Below are positions 1 through 10,140 of a stretch of DNA of 30,372 nucleotides, piece after piece (position 1 is the stretch's first letter; the number at the start of each line of letters is the position of its first letter). Source of the DNA: Chara braunii. Taxonomy: Eukaryota; Streptophyta; Charophyceae; Charales; Characeae. The position numbers were made by a program, and so were the translations under genes. The notes beneath the pieces are model-generated. The model did not search any database and had not been told where the DNA came from. It was given only the letters and a program-made list of their open reading frames with translations. Location: the NCBI GenBank assembly GCA_003427395.1, contig BFEA01000028.1, positions 4,404,976-4,435,347 on the forward strand. Reading direction: 5' to 3'.

Positions 1-870
1 TACAGCCTTCCTCCCAACCTTCCCCCAGATGCAACCTCTTTTGTTCACAATCTGCTTTCAGGCAACCAAACAAAGTCTGAAACTGAATTCACACACACAT
101 TTCTTTATTTCAGTCTGATTTCTGTCATGACAGTCAAACTCAACCCAAGTACAGGATTCACACCATACGCTCAGCCAAACCATAGAAGGATGTACAACTA
201 GGGGTTATAGTTGGTTTTATAGAAGGAGTCAGGGAATTACCACTCAGTTCCCTGCCTCCAGGACTCCTCCTGAGTCCCGGGAGAGCTCCCGCAATCGGTG
301 GGGCAACCTCCCACAAGGCCTTGGCGCGGACCAAGGGCCACAAGCCCGTCTGCCACCTTCCTCTCAGACCGGACGAGACCTAGATTTAGAGAGGCAGAAA
401 GAGATTGTTTTTAGACTCTCAGATACAAGAGGGGCACACTCAGACTCGCAAGAGAGGGCCTTGTTGTCTTCAACGCCTGAGGTTCCCGCAATGGCGGCCA
501 AAAATCGCAGCAGCCTTGGTCAACCAGCAGTCCAACTGCCGAAACCGGTTCCTCTGACAAGATCCCTCGGTCGTAGCAATAGCCCCCCCTTCGTCACCAC
601 TACTCCACTATGCTGAAGTCGCAGCCCCCCCCCCTCTGATTAAATGTGCAAACTACCACATGCAACAATCAAGGCATGGGGAAACACAACGATCGTAGCA
701 CCATTGTCAACAACGGTAGCACAACGAACCACAACAACGCCCCCCTCAATGGACTGCCCTCTCAGCAATAGCCCACCCTTGGAGAACAGTCCCAATCTAT
801 CACAGCGATTGCAGCTCCAGGTATGGATCTACCTCTCATTTCCTACTGCGATTATTAGGCTTCGTTGGTT
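1..870 (-). repeat. Degraded LTR-like segment, minus strand
   Basis: Read on the minus strand, roughly 505 down to 255 aligns with 5232-5500 on the plus strand. Shared blocks include CCATTGCGGG, the CCTCAGGCG run, AAGGCCCTCTC, GTCTGAGTG, TCTGAGAGTCTA, GAAGGTGGCAG, CCTTGTGGGAGGT and ACCGATTGCGGGAGCTCT. Weaker similarity extends toward 560. The minus strand then carries TATAAAA (plus coordinates 215-221) and an AATAAA polyadenylation hexamer (104-109), about 110 bp apart, as expected for an LTR promoter followed by a poly(A) signal. The segment runs off the left edge, so neither its end nor any primer site is visible. I infer it is an LTR of a relative of the plus-strand outer element, in opposite orientation. 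The right boundary near 870 is approximate. Confidence 0.5.
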
Positions 871-965
871 CGCCTGGGTACACCACAAGCGTGCGTAAGA
901 AGGACTCAGTAATCGCGGGCTGCAGGCCAATTATGCAGGATCAGCTATGTTACCGCGTGTTCGTT

Positions 966-1047
966 GAACGCGGGTTCCGCGTTCAGTTTTTGAACGCGTT
1001 GAACGCGCGTTCAAAGAACGCGGGTGCACGCTCTGAACGCGAACGCG
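966..1047. repeat. Cluster of GAACGCG heptamers
   Basis: Six direct copies of GAACGCG start at 966, 992, 1001, 1016, 1035 and 1041, and two inverted copies (CGCGTTC) start at 978 and 1006, all within 82 bp. The spacing is irregular, so it is not a simple tandem repeat. It resembles a clustered binding site or a CpG-rich expanded motif. Its function is unknown. Confidence 0.6.
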
Positions 1048-1167
1048 CAGGGCGCCACCCACGCCCGGGAGGCTCGTCGGGGGTGCTGGGGAGCTGCGGC
1101 GGTGGTTGGGGGGCCTGTGGGCACTGTGGGGAGCGGCAGCTGTGCTTGGGGCAGGGCCGAAACGGGC

Positions 1168-1336
1168 AAAAAAAAAAAAAAAAAAAAAAAAAGTGTGTAT
1201 GTGAAATTGTGTGTGTGTGTGTGTCAATGTCAGTGTGTGTGTGTGAAGAGTCCTTTTTCTTTTTTCTTGTTTTTTCTTTTTTCTCATTTTTCTTTTTTCT
1301 CGTTTTTCTTTTTTCTCGTTTTTCTTTTCTTAGGAA
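1168..1336. repeat. Poly(A), GT and TTTTTCT simple repeats
   Basis: A run of 25 A (1168-1192) is followed by GT-rich repeats (1193-1244) and a long pyrimidine tract made of TTTTTCTTTTTTCTCG-like units ending in CTTAG (about 1250-1332). The poly(A) follows a GC-rich stretch (1050-1167) and could be the tail of a retroposed sequence, but I recognise no SINE or LINE body. The ORFs read through this stretch on either strand are artefacts of low complexity. Confidence 0.7.
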
Positions 1337-2437
1337 TACGTGCAGTGGCCCTAAGGGTCCACAAAAGACAAAAGCGTATTATTCCATGTTCTGCAGAAGA
1401 TTCATTCTAGTTCTGCACATTTGGTGAGTAGTGCAGCCAAGCCCTGAGAATCACGTGAAGGGCCTAGCTACCTAAGCAACCCATAACTGCTGAAACACAT
1501 ACCTGGATTTGAATCTTGACTATATATTCGGCTAGCTCGTTGTCAGCACCATTACCCTTACAAGGGTAATTGTGCATGCTTTTGCACCTTGCAGAAGAGG
1601 TGACTGAGGTAGAGCCTGAGGAGATGACGTATAGTTGTCCGGCCGCAGCCGACTCTTGGAAGCCGGAAGCGGCAGGATTATGTGTAGGTCGATCAGAGAG
1701 TGCGTGGACATGCACTTTGTGGGCATGCGTAACTAGGTGGCCGCCGGTTAACTTGGAAGTTTGGGTCGGGCGGCGTGGGCCGCAGGCCCACGACCATTAG
1801 TATAGTTACTTCGACGCAAGTATGACCGGTGAGAGTACCGCCGGAAGGGCGCTCCGTCGGTCGCTGAAAGGTGGCAACTTGGAGATCGTATAGTGCGGGC
1901 GGCGACGGTAAAAGAAATTGACTATGTATTTTCGGCAGGCTCAAGGTTGAAGAACGGGTTGAGAACTGGGATTTTTCCGGCAGAATGGCGACAGAAAGCC
2001 GGCCGCGGCAGGCTATGAAGGCCGTATACCGCAGCCGTGGGGCATAGAGGCTAAGTACATAGTAAGGTGAGCCATGCCTGCCCCCAGGATAGCAGAGCGC
2101 GGCCATGCAAGGCCATGGGTTTGAGGGGCAGGCCTGATGTGGCCGTGACATGACCTTGTAGGCCTGGGAAACAGGTGGATACTAGTGAAATATAGAACTG
2201 CGCCTGCTGTTTCTAGGTTGGGGCTTAGCCCTATAGGTTGCGGTATTAAACTTCTACTAGGTGGTTCTGCGATCGAGGTCGGCGTGTAGCAGAATAGCGA
2301 GGAGCGGAGGACTGCGGAAAAATGGTGGGGTTGAGATAGTCCCATTGACTATCCCCCTCAATTTTGCAACAGGATGGGGCCGTGGGACCACGAGAAGGGA
2401 CCGGGCACCACGGGTCCCCCTCCCTTTACTCCGCCTT
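1337..2437. other. Gene-less sequence, nothing recognised
   Basis: I see no coding region with recognisable motifs, no RNA gene and no repeat shared with the rest of the window. Short ORFs on both strands overlap each other and look like chance. The stretch may belong to the flank of the LTR copies on either side. Confidence 0.5.
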
Positions 2438-2567
2438 TTTCGATTTTTTTATTGACCTTTTCTATTATTTTTTTTCTGATTTTTCTTTTTTATTATTACT
2501 TTATTTCTTTTATTTTTGAATTCAGGTCCCATTTGTGGGACCCGACCGGGTTCTGTCCTTCGGGACA
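2438..2567 (+). other. T-rich tract followed by two hairpins
   Basis: A T-rich stretch (about 2438-2518) ends in GAATTCAG, which resembles a polypyrimidine tract with a 3' splice acceptor. Two perfect hairpins follow directly: GGTCCCA (2525-2531), loop TTTG, TGGGACC (2536-2542); then TGTCC (2554-2558), tetraloop TTCG, GGACA (2563-2567). TTCG closed by C and G is an unusually stable RNA loop. No gene is attached to it, so its role is unknown. Confidence 0.45.
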
Positions 2568-3889
2568 ACATCCGTTAAAATTGGAACGATACAGAGAAGA
2601 CTAGCACAGCGCCCGCGCAAGGATCACGCGCATAAAGCCGGGAGTAGCTCGACGCTTTTGTTTTTGTTGTTGTTGGTTGTCGAGCATCGTCGGGACCGCT
2701 GACTGAGCCTCGCCGCTGGCGTTGCGCTGCGGGCTGAGTGATCGCGGGCGGGGAGTTGTGCCGGGTACAGGCGGCGCAGAGGTTGGAGATGGGGGAGCAC
2801 GCAGAGGCAAGGCGTGCTGCCGGGCAGACCAAGCTATGAAGTGCTGAGCAGCGCCAGAGAGAGAGAGAGAGAGAGAGGAAACGGGTAGGGGTGAAGGCAG
2901 CGCGGCGTTGCAGCGGGTGGCAGATGTAATAAGGCGACACGGGCAGCAGGGCGTGGGTGAGCAACGGGGAGAAAGGTAAATGAACCAGGACACTATAGTG
3001 GTATCCGAAGGTAAGTAAGGTGGAGGTAAGATTGGCTATGGTGGGGGCAGCCTGAGTAAAGCGGGTTTGGGCGCCTGTTTGTGCGGAGTGCGACGGGAAC
3101 GAGAGGGGAATGGATGCAGCAAGAAAGGGATGAATCAGGACGAAGGGCCGGGCCAGGTTCATTCGGAGAGAGGGATAGGTGTAGGGGAGTGAAGATCGAA
3201 CAACTAGTTCGATCCTTCATGGATTACGCCGGAAAAAGAGTGTAGGTAGGGGTTCTTGGTATAGGCGACCCCGAATATGCAGCTAGCTCTAGTGGAAAAT
3301 TAGTATAGAAAGAGTTAGTAAAGAAAAATAGTGCGCGGGCTATGGCGGGAGTGAAGGGGGTAAGAAGAAACGAGTGTTATCTCGCTCGTTTCTGAATGGA
3401 ATCGAGCGAGGGAGGATGCTAAACGGGGGTTTTGGCACAAGGCGGAGTGAATGGTGGAGTTAGTTTGGCTGTAGGACTAGTAGACTGGGAGTTAGCAGGG
3501 AAAGGGACTGCGCGATGCTATGGGGGGAGAAGGCTGTGGAAAAAGAGAATGAATCTGGCCGTTTTCTAGCGAAAGATTCATCTCCATTTTTCTTGCTTTT
3601 CTTTTTTTCTTTTTCTTTACTCTCTTCCCTCTCCCTTCTGATGCTTTACTTACCTGGTAATAATGCTTACCTCCCGTATTAACTACCACCCTTCGAGGTT
3701 TCCTCGGACATGTTCAGCTGTCGGGAAAGGAGAAAGTTCACCACACAGTCCGGGGATCGAGCACTACGTCAGAGAGAAAGAGTGGATGGAGAAAGCAGGA
3801 CCGTAGGAGGAGAAAAGAGGATGAAGTAGGGAGGAAAGTGGACTCAGCCTGTGCTTTAGTTTGCGGTAATCACTGTCATGAAACCAGAA
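2568..3889. other. Gene-less sequence with an AG microsatellite
   Basis: The only clear features are an (AG)n run at about 2856-2877 and a pyrimidine-rich tract at about 3585-3640. A minus-strand ORF of 195 codons (2575-3162) has biased composition and no motif I recognise, so I do not call it a gene. Confidence 0.5.
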
Positions 3890-5150
3890 TGCTGTTACAG
3901 TCCAAGTTTAGCCCGGGTACTACTGCGAACTGTTGACCATCGGAGCCAATTGCTGTAAATCAGCGGCTCTGCGGTCGCACTCACACGTGTGAAAATCAGA
4001 CTAGAATTTGGATTGCTGTGAGACCGCATTCTGTTGTGGATCCGGTGATTGGGGAGTGGCTGTTCGCTCTGGAGGCGTTGTCTGTTATAGGGGCTGCTGT
4101 ACCTGCGTACAGGGTGGAGCATCCAGCGGCTTACTACTTGGTGGCCGAAGACAGCAGCTGGACTGCAGACTCGATCGTGAGCCTGGGCGCTGCCCATTTT
4201 GAGGGATGCGGGGTGTGTTCTATTGGGGTGTTGGGCTGTTAGACTGCGCATTGTGCCCCTGACTAGCTGCTGAAGTACAGTCTGTAAGTGTGTGAACCGG
4301 CCCTTGCAAACGGATGGCTGCAGCAGCAGTCCCGTTGGGCTTTGTCTGCTGCTACCGCTACCGCAGGGGTGAATTGCCACGGCGCACAAGCAGTGCGGAG
4401 AGAAGGTGTGGCGCCGTCTTTGGATGCACCAACGCTGTTTTTCCTTTCTTCTACGGTAGAGCTGACGCTGTGCCTTAGGTGTTTGTTGGGGGACTGCTGC
4501 TCAGAATCTTGGCCAGATCTGTTACTGTAGGTTGTGCTGAGGGGTTGAGGGCCGCAATCTGTGGTACAGAAGCAGGTTGCAGGGACTGTGCCAGACACAC
4601 ACTGGGCATGTTGCTGGGCCGCGTACCGGTGGGTGTAGCTGCGGCCCGGTGAGCCTTGAGTAAGAACCCAGGGGAGCGCAGCGACAGGATTGAACTGTGA
4701 AAGTGGGGCTGTTGCGGCGGATACCAGACTGGTGGATTGCACAACGACAGTGCTAGTCTGAGGAAGGGTGTTGGGAGTGAAAGGTGTGACTGGGCTTCTG
4801 CAGAAGATAGCTGTGCAACGTCGCTGAAGGCTGCTGTGGGAGATTGGTAGCGCCCTTCGCTGTGGGAGACTATAGCTGCAAATCATGTGCTGTTGAACTT
4901 CCACAGGCCGTGGCGGACTGTGAGCGCAGGAGGAGGGGCTGCTGACGGTGCTGAGGATTACCTTTTGGTTGCTGTAGACTGCAAGCAGTTGCTGTTGCAG
5001 CCAGTCCGTGAATCTGCTATAGCCTGTAACTGAATAGAGCACGGGGGTGTGCTCTATTCGAAACACAGCCTTTTTTGGGCTAGATAGTTGCGGTCCTGGA
5101 CACAGTAGCGCTGAGAAGGGGTCAGATTCAGAAGAGGGGCTGCTGCTGCA
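3890..5150 (+). other. CTG-rich region, probable U3 of the outer element's LTR
   Basis: The stretch is rich in CTG and GCAG motifs (for example 5140-5163). It lies directly upstream of the segment that ends at the tRNA-Ala primer site, so it is probably the 5' part of the same LTR. I could not find its left end (a TG start with a target duplication). A long minus-strand ORF (4263-5198) is rich in Ser, Gln and Cys through the CTG bias and has no recognisable domain. Confidence 0.35.
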
Positions 5151-5615
5151 GCTGCTGCTGCAACGTGAAGAGGTGTCAGGGGGTCTGGTGTTCTGCACTC
5201 GGCGGTGGACTGAAGGTTTATTGCGTTCAAGTGGCCATCATTGCGGGGCCCTCAGGCGAACGAAGGTTTCAAGGCCCTCTCATGCAAGTCTGAGTGCACC
5301 CTTCTTGGATCTGAGAGTCTATTCATCTTCTTCTGCTACCCTTCTTACTCTCAGTCTAGTCTATTGGTATCGAGGGGAAGGTGGCAGGCGGGATTGGAAC
5401 CCGTAAGACCGCAGCAAGACCTTGTGGGAGGTCCACCCACCGATTGCGGGAGCTCTGTCGGAACCCAGGCGGGGTTCTGGAGGCACTAGGTGGTGGTGCC
5501 CCTGGGACGAACGACCCGCGCCCTGAGCGTGAGCGTGGGCGGGTCGAGCCAAATGGGACCCGCAGTGGGGTCGACCAAGGCTCGAAAGTCCTTCAGGGTA
5601 CGGCCCCTAAAAAAT
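5151..5615 (+). repeat. 3' part of the 5' LTR of the outer retrotransposon
   Basis: The segment ends immediately before a primer binding site at 5616, which is the defining position of a 5' LTR end. Positions 5232-5500 are related to a minus-strand copy at about 255-505. The last 115 bp are not shared with that copy. The terminal bases are CCCTAAAAAAT rather than the usual CA, so the exact end may be a few bases off or mutated. No second copy is seen downstream of pol inside the window, so the LTR assignment rests on the primer site and the related inverted copy. Confidence 0.5.
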
Positions 5616-5636
5616 TGGTGGAGGTGCCGGGTATTG
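5616..5636 (+). promoter_or_regulatory. Primer binding site, tRNA-Ala type
   Basis: The sequence starts TGGTGGAGGTGCCGGG and continues with ATTG after one mismatch. It is complementary to the 3' end of eukaryotic cytosolic tRNA-Ala (acceptor stem ending in CACCTCCA plus CCA, and part of the T arm). About 20 of 21 positions fit the tRNA-Ala 3' sequence as I remember it from animals, fewer fit the plant form. The site marks the start of reverse transcription and fixes the plus orientation of the outer element. Confidence 0.65.
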
Positions 5637-7396
5637 GGTTAAACTGACCCATACGGTCTCGAGGGGGGCGCCAGACGCTTGACCGTGAACATAAACATGA
5701 AGATAAGGAATATAGACTTGTGTATGCTCTATCCCTTGAGTGAATCAGATTTGAGGGTGGCTGGGCGCATGGCAAGGCCAGGCCTGGAGGAATAACATGC
5801 ATGCTCGCCCACTTGATCAGCCATCTCCCTTGGAGGTGACTCTAGTCATCCTTCCTTCGGGCTGATGTTCGTCAGACCGGGGAAGCCTTGGACAAGCCGC
5901 ATGTCGACCCTTCCTCTTCGTGTGAAAGAAGGGCTCCGGTTACCTGGTAGGCAATTGGGATTCCGGGCTAGTCCGGGTTCCGATGAAAATCCCGCGGCGG
6001 AGTGATCCGACCGACACGGGTGCTCTCTTTCCTTTTTCTTCGGAGCCCAGCGGGCTCCGCGCACCGCACTTAAATGCTTGAAGGAACCTTATCTGAACAC
6101 CAAGGGTAATCGAGAAGGAACAATCCTGCCCTATGAATGAACACATGAAGAGAAGATAAAGGGGATGAAGGGAGTTGCTAGACTCCAAGAAAACTAGCTC
6201 ACCCTTGAAGATGCCCGCGAAAAGGAACGAGGCACTATGTATGGAAGTTAGGGGTGAGTGGCACGCACTGTCCCGAGTGAAAACCTGTGAGCAATGGGCA
6301 GGAAGCGCTGGGTGCAACAAGGGAAAGACACTTGTTTTATGTGTGTCCCACTTGAGACTTGTGATTGCATGTTGGGATTTCGAGCGTCCTGCCATTTGGA
6401 AGGAAAGGAGGGGTCTGCACCGGCTGGTGCGGGTTGCCAAACGTCGCTCTCTTTTATAGACTGCCGTTTGTCCGGGTGTGGAGGTCAGGCTACCGAGCTG
6501 TCTAACGGGAGTTTGTCGCGCCGGGTGATTGGTCGTATTCTCGTTCGCGCGGTGACGGGTCTCGGCCCAATGATCTGCGGGACGGGGTGCGGTCGTCTCT
6601 TCAGGCGGGGCCTAGCCTGTGGACTAGCGGAGAGAGTACCACTACATGCGGGCAGAGACGGAGTCTCGGATACGATTAGTAGCTTTTCGTAGCTTGGTTT
6701 GGGATAGACTGTTCCTTATCGGACCAATGGAAGTGAGTGCCTGGACGGCTGGCTCCAATGGCCCTACCGAGATGTGCGGGGTGATTCCCGAGATTAACGG
6801 TGGGTACACGAGCAGCAAGTCGGAATGGGGTATTCTGGGCAAGAAGGTGAGGGTGACACCCCACTAGAGTCTGGATACCGCGCTCGCGACGGTTGAGCTG
6901 TGCTTGAGGTTTGGGGTAAAACTCTGCCGATAGTAACAGTGGAGAGACCATTTTCGGGAAAAAGGCCGGTGAGGAGATGACCGGCCTGTGTGCGATGATT
7001 GCTTGAGTTTTTTTTTTTCCCGTGCCTCCCTCTGTAAAGTCTGCCTGATGGATGTTGGGATGGGAGCTGAGCCTCTAGTCTGTTCTTACCCCCTGTTTGA
7101 GTCTGCACGAATGAGAGAACATGAGGATAAGGCTGGATAGGAGTCGGGAGGAAAAGGAACCCCGAAAAAACATGAGGATAAGGCTGGATCGATTGAGGGT
7201 ATGACGGGGCGAGGGCATTAGGAAAAAGGGTAGGGAATACTAGGGAGACCCGGATGAGGGGTCTGAAAACCATTCTCGTCAAAAGAAAAAGGGAGGCAAT
7301 CTGATCATGAGAGGCCATGTGGTGCTCTATTGTGAAAACAGGAGGGTGCCGGAAAAACAAGATGGCGCGGTGATTTTCATCTCCTGTTTATTCTAG
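5637..7396 (+). other. Untranslated leader of the outer element
   Basis: This 1.8-kb stretch between primer site and ORF A has no convincing ORF. It holds a 21-bp direct repeat beginning AACATGAGGATAAGG at 7118-7138 and 7169-7189. Two good splice-donor matches are present: GG|GTGAGT with GT at 6254 and AAG|GTGAGG with GT at 6847. If the donor at 6847 were joined to the acceptor at 7396, a 550-bp intron would be removed just before ORF A. A long leader with a shared donor would suit several spliced mRNAs. This is inference. Confidence 0.4.
7372..7396 (+). promoter_or_regulatory. Candidate 3' splice site before ORF A
   Basis: A pyrimidine-rich stretch ends TTTATTCTAG with AG at 7395-7396, 10 nt before the ATG of ORF A. 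Similar sites precede ORF D and gag. Confidence 0.4.
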
Positions 7397-7406
7397 TGGG
7401 CCGGAA

Positions 7407-8165
7407 ATGTCAATAGACGTAAGGGAAGGGGTATCTGTTGTTCTCCCGGAGGAAGGAACGTGGACAGACCTGGAACCAGCCTATGAAACTGTAATGCTGG
7501 ATGAAAAAGACGCGTTCCTCTGGATAGAGACAGTTTGGACTAAGGTCAGCCTGACAAGACTCTCACCCAGCCTGATGGACCTAGAATTCCGGGGAACGGT
7601 GGAAGATCGAGGATGGGTCTACGTGTCTCAGGAAATGGAAAATGCGATGGTAGTGGGACCAGTATTGGGCACGGCACCAGATCAGTTGTTTATGCAAGCG
7701 GAATGGGAAGTGGTATGGGCGGCATGTCAGCGGGCAGAAATGGAGATGGAAAAGATGGAGGTGCGAGTGGAACTCGGAAACCGGAAAAATATGAGATGCC
7801 CCCTTAGGACAATGAGATGCGTGCTACCCCCGTTCCTGGTGGATGCAATCTTTGGGACCAGGGATAGATTGGAACGGATATGCCGGTCGATGACGCGCCT
7901 GAGGTTGTATCAATGTGCTAGACAAGACTTCTTTAGACTGTCGGTAGAAGCGGGGCCGTTTGAAGGAAACTGGGCGGAAAAATTAGTTGAGGTATTAAAC
8001 CTCCTTAGCACGGACGAAATCTTTGTTCCCCGTCCGGTGCATTGGCAGATAGTTTACCGGAATGTGGCGGCAGGGGAAACCTTCTTGGAGGGGGTGAAGG
8101 ACCTGTTCTCAGATGAAGAAGGGGGTTTCAGTGATGATGAGGAAGGAGATGAGATAGAGGACTGA
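7407..8165 (+). CDS. Accessory ORF A, intact member of the pre-gag family
   Basis: I do not recognise this 252-residue protein. It is the only unbroken member of four tandem paralogues. The ATG is fixed by the splice-acceptor-like AG 10 nt upstream and by alignment with the starts of the other copies. Family features in order: a VSVVLPE block near residue 10, KDAFLWIETVW near 35-45, GWVYVSQE near 70, EWEVVWA near 108, LPPFLVDAIFG near 148, then the signature GPFEGNWAEKLVEVL near 190 and a helical end GETFLEGVKDLF near 230. The last 20 residues are mostly Asp and Glu, unlike the other copies. There is no signal peptide, membrane segment, zinc motif or catalytic triad that I can see. It is likely soluble and could be a nucleic-acid or capsid accessory, but that is a guess. 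It lies in the leader of the outer retrotransposon, 1.8 kb after the primer site. A captured or unrelated host gene family is the alternative. Confidence 0.65.
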   Translation: MSIDVREGVSVVLPEEGTWTDLEPAYETVMLDEKDAFLWIETVWTKVSLTRLSPSLMDLEFRGTVEDRGWVYVSQEMENAMVVGPVLGTAPDQLFMQAEWEVVWAACQRAEMEMEKMEVRVELGNRKNMRCPLRTMRCVLPPFLVDAIFGTRDRLERICRSMTRLRLYQCARQDFFRLSVEAGPFEGNWAEKLVEVLNLLSTDEIFVPRPVHWQIVYRNVAAGETFLEGVKDLFSDEEGGFSDDEEGDEIED

Positions 8166-8212
8166 GACTTCTGAAAGGGGGAAGGGGCTTACCCGGGAAT
8201 GGGCTGTCAACT

Positions 8213-8955
8213 ATGACCTGGGAGCGCGAGCTGTGGGACTGCACACCCAAGGGATGGGAACCAAGACGGGCTGGAAGGGGAGTAAAAATGTCCATACCAG
8301 CGGATCATGAGTGGATGGGAACCACGTGTGACTGGGTAGGGTCTGAGCTTGTGCCCGACCTATCGTACCTATGGATAGAGCCTGTTTGGGACCCGCTAAG
8401 GGAAGAAGACGGATGAGAGGAGATTGCGGAAGAAAGGGTGAAATCGGTCAGGACGGTCGTCTTGTCTGAACAAGGCTGACACCTGTTTTGCACAACGCTC
8501 GCAGCAAGGCAAAACTCGATGTGGCTTCTAGGGGATGCTGAGGGGCGGGCGAGAGGTTTGCGAACAAAGGTTGGGATGTGGTCAGTAGTGGAGTCGTGAT
8601 GGGAGGATGGAAGGAATTTAGGCCCCCCTGCCAACAAATCAAGACCTGGGTACCCGAGTTCGTAGCGGATTGGTTTGGGGGTTTCGAACATGTTGAGGAG
8701 GTAGCCAACACTATGGGGCGGGTGCACGTGAATTGCGCTTGGCTAACGGAAGAGTTCTATAAAACGTCTCCGAAATATGGGCCGTTCCATGGCGATCGAG
8801 CCTGGGAGGTCCTCATCATTTTGGACATCGAAAGGAATGACCGGATGGAAGTGGCCCCGGAAACCAGGGAGGCTATAATCCGCCGAGAAGTAGCTGCGAC
8901 ATTGTGCTATGTGGATGATGTATTCAAACTATTTGAGGTGCTGTGGTTCGACTAA
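8213..8955 (+). pseudogene. Accessory ORF B, broken paralogue
   Basis: This is the second tandem copy, spanning about 248 codons. The first part (ATG at 8213) contains VKMSIPADHEW and DWVGSELVPDLSYLWIEPVW, which align with the N-terminal blocks of copies C and D. In-frame TGA codons at 8414-8416 and 8477-8479 interrupt it; the second aligns with a conserved Trp (GW), so it fits a TGG to TGA change. A frameshift follows near 8535-8545. The second part (open from about 8542 to 8955) contains GGWKEF, VPEFVADWFGG and the family signature YGPFHGDRAWEVL, then a helical end VDDVFKLFEV. It lacks the acidic tail of A. The gap to A is 47 bp. No splice-acceptor-like site precedes it. Confidence 0.65.
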
Positions 8956-9080
8956 AAAGAGCAATAAAGTCGTGGGGCCAGGCAGGCATGAGGAAATTGC
9001 TAAGATAAGGGATTGGGATGTCTGGCCATTGTAGGACTCAGTGTGGATTGCGAGAGAGAAGACCAAGGACAAGAGCACAG

Positions 9081-9832
9081 ATGGCGCGAAGAAGGACGTT
9101 CCTTGAGGACCGCCCGCTGGGCATTGAGCCGCCTAGGGATGTGGATGGTAGAATAAAAATTAGCCTGCCCACCGCAAATGAGGGATGGCACCCGGTGGTG
9201 GATTGGGTCGGGGTTGAACTTGTGGAAAACATGGTTTACCTAGTGACGAGGGTTGAATGGCGTGCGGATGAGAATGGGGAATGGAACCCGGACCCGCGGG
9301 GACATGTGCGGGCGGAAGGGCAGCTGTATGTATCAGAGGACGGGTGGCGGGAGTTCGGAGTCCGGTTGGCATCAGGAGAAGACCCGCTGAGTATGTTCGA
9401 AGGGGCATGGCAGTTAGTGTGGCGAGGGGGATTCGAGTTCGGGGATCCAGGAAGGGACGATGTAACGGGGGACCTTAGGGTAGCCATGGTTGGGAGTTTT
9501 GAATTGCCTAGTGCGAATGTACGAATGAGGTTGCCGCCCTTCCTGTTGGGGACATTGGGCGGTCTGGAACTTGTTAGACGAGCAGTAGCCGACCTCGCAA
9601 ATCTGACGTATGAAGATGCTGGGCCTTCCTAGAAATGAGGTCGTTTAGCGGTGAACATAGGTATGAGGTGTTGCGCATCCTGCGAGGTGTGTTTAGTACT
9701 AAGCCAAGGGCTCCGGTCGTTAGTAGTGAAGTCCTGTGGGGTGTCGTTCGATGGGAAATAAGTCGCGGGATGGCATACGTGGATGATCTGTGCCGATTGT
9801 ATGAGCCGACGGAAGTAGGAACGGGCCAGTAA
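9081..9832 (+). pseudogene. Accessory ORF C, paralogue with one frameshift
   Basis: This is the third tandem copy, about 250 codons if the frames are joined. ATG at 9081 (MARRRT) is chosen because the family blocks begin just after it: IKISLPTANEGW, DWVGVELVENMVYLV, GQLYVSEDGWREF, WQLVWRGGFEF and MRLPPFLLGTLGG. The first frame stops at 9630-9632. The expected continuation (FSGEHRYEVLRIL, then GMAYVDDLCRLYEP) is read in another frame up to 9832, so a small indel near 9605-9620 broke the gene. A short stretch before FSG is about four residues shorter than in A, B and D. Earlier in-frame ATGs exist (9018) but fall outside the family alignment. A weak acceptor-like TTGTAG ends at 9034. Confidence 0.6.
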
Positions 9833-9937
9833 AAGGGTTGAGGAAAGGAAAGGAAATAGAGAGGAAAAGAAGCTTCAAGCTAAAGACCGGGGAATATTCG
9901 GGCGGGAGTTGAAGATTAAATGAAATAAGTAAATTCG

Positions 9938-9958
9938 CTTGCTGTTTAAACTGTGCAG
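9938..9958 (+). promoter_or_regulatory. Candidate 3' splice site before ORF D
   Basis: The sequence CTTGCTGTTTAAACTGTGCAG ends with AG at 9957-9958, 18 nt before the ATG of ORF D. The TGTGCAG end is shared with the site before gag. Confidence 0.4.
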
Positions 9959-9976
9959 GGGACCATTAAGCCAAAA

Positions 9977-10140
9977 ATGGCGACGAGATGCGCCCGGATG
10001 TCACGATGGCCCATGTACCAGCGGGCACCCACGGAAAGCGGAGGTGGATGGGAGGTATCGCTTCCAACAAGCTACATGGTCCGAGGACTGGATACCGAAT
10101 GGAGGGCCGTGACCTTGGGAAGGGATCAGGCGTTCATGAT
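9977..10140 (+). pseudogene. Accessory ORF D, 5' part, split by the nested retrotransposon
   Basis: This is the fourth tandem copy. ATG at 9977 starts MATRCARM; GGWEVSLPTSY and the block GRDQAFM follow and align with the same blocks in A. After 54 codons the LTR of the inner element begins at 10141. The frame then runs on for a few codons of LTR, which are not part of the gene. The rest of the gene is at 20604-21203. With one target copy removed the two parts join in frame to 252 codons, the same length as A, so the gene was open when the insertion happened. Confidence 0.75.
10136..10140. repeat. Target site duplication, left copy
   Basis: ATGAT immediately before the left LTR equals ATGAT immediately after the right LTR (20604-20608). 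A 5-bp duplication is typical of Ty3/Gypsy insertion. Confidence 0.8.

Noticed and set aside
2575-3162. Minus-strand ORF of 195 codons
   Set aside because: It has no motif, overlaps other ORFs in other frames and contains the translated AG microsatellite.
4263-5198. Minus-strand ORF of 311 codons
   Set aside because: Composition is driven by CTG and CAG-rich DNA, no domain or motif is recognisable, and it lies in the probable LTR of the outer element on the antisense strand.
5616-5690. Possible tRNA gene on the minus strand
   Set aside because: Only the 3' acceptor and part of the T arm match; no A box, anticodon arm or 5' acceptor strand follows, so it is a primer site.
6646-6867. Short plus-strand ORF before the donor at 6847
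   Set aside because: It could be a leader exon, but it has no family motif and no support beyond being open.
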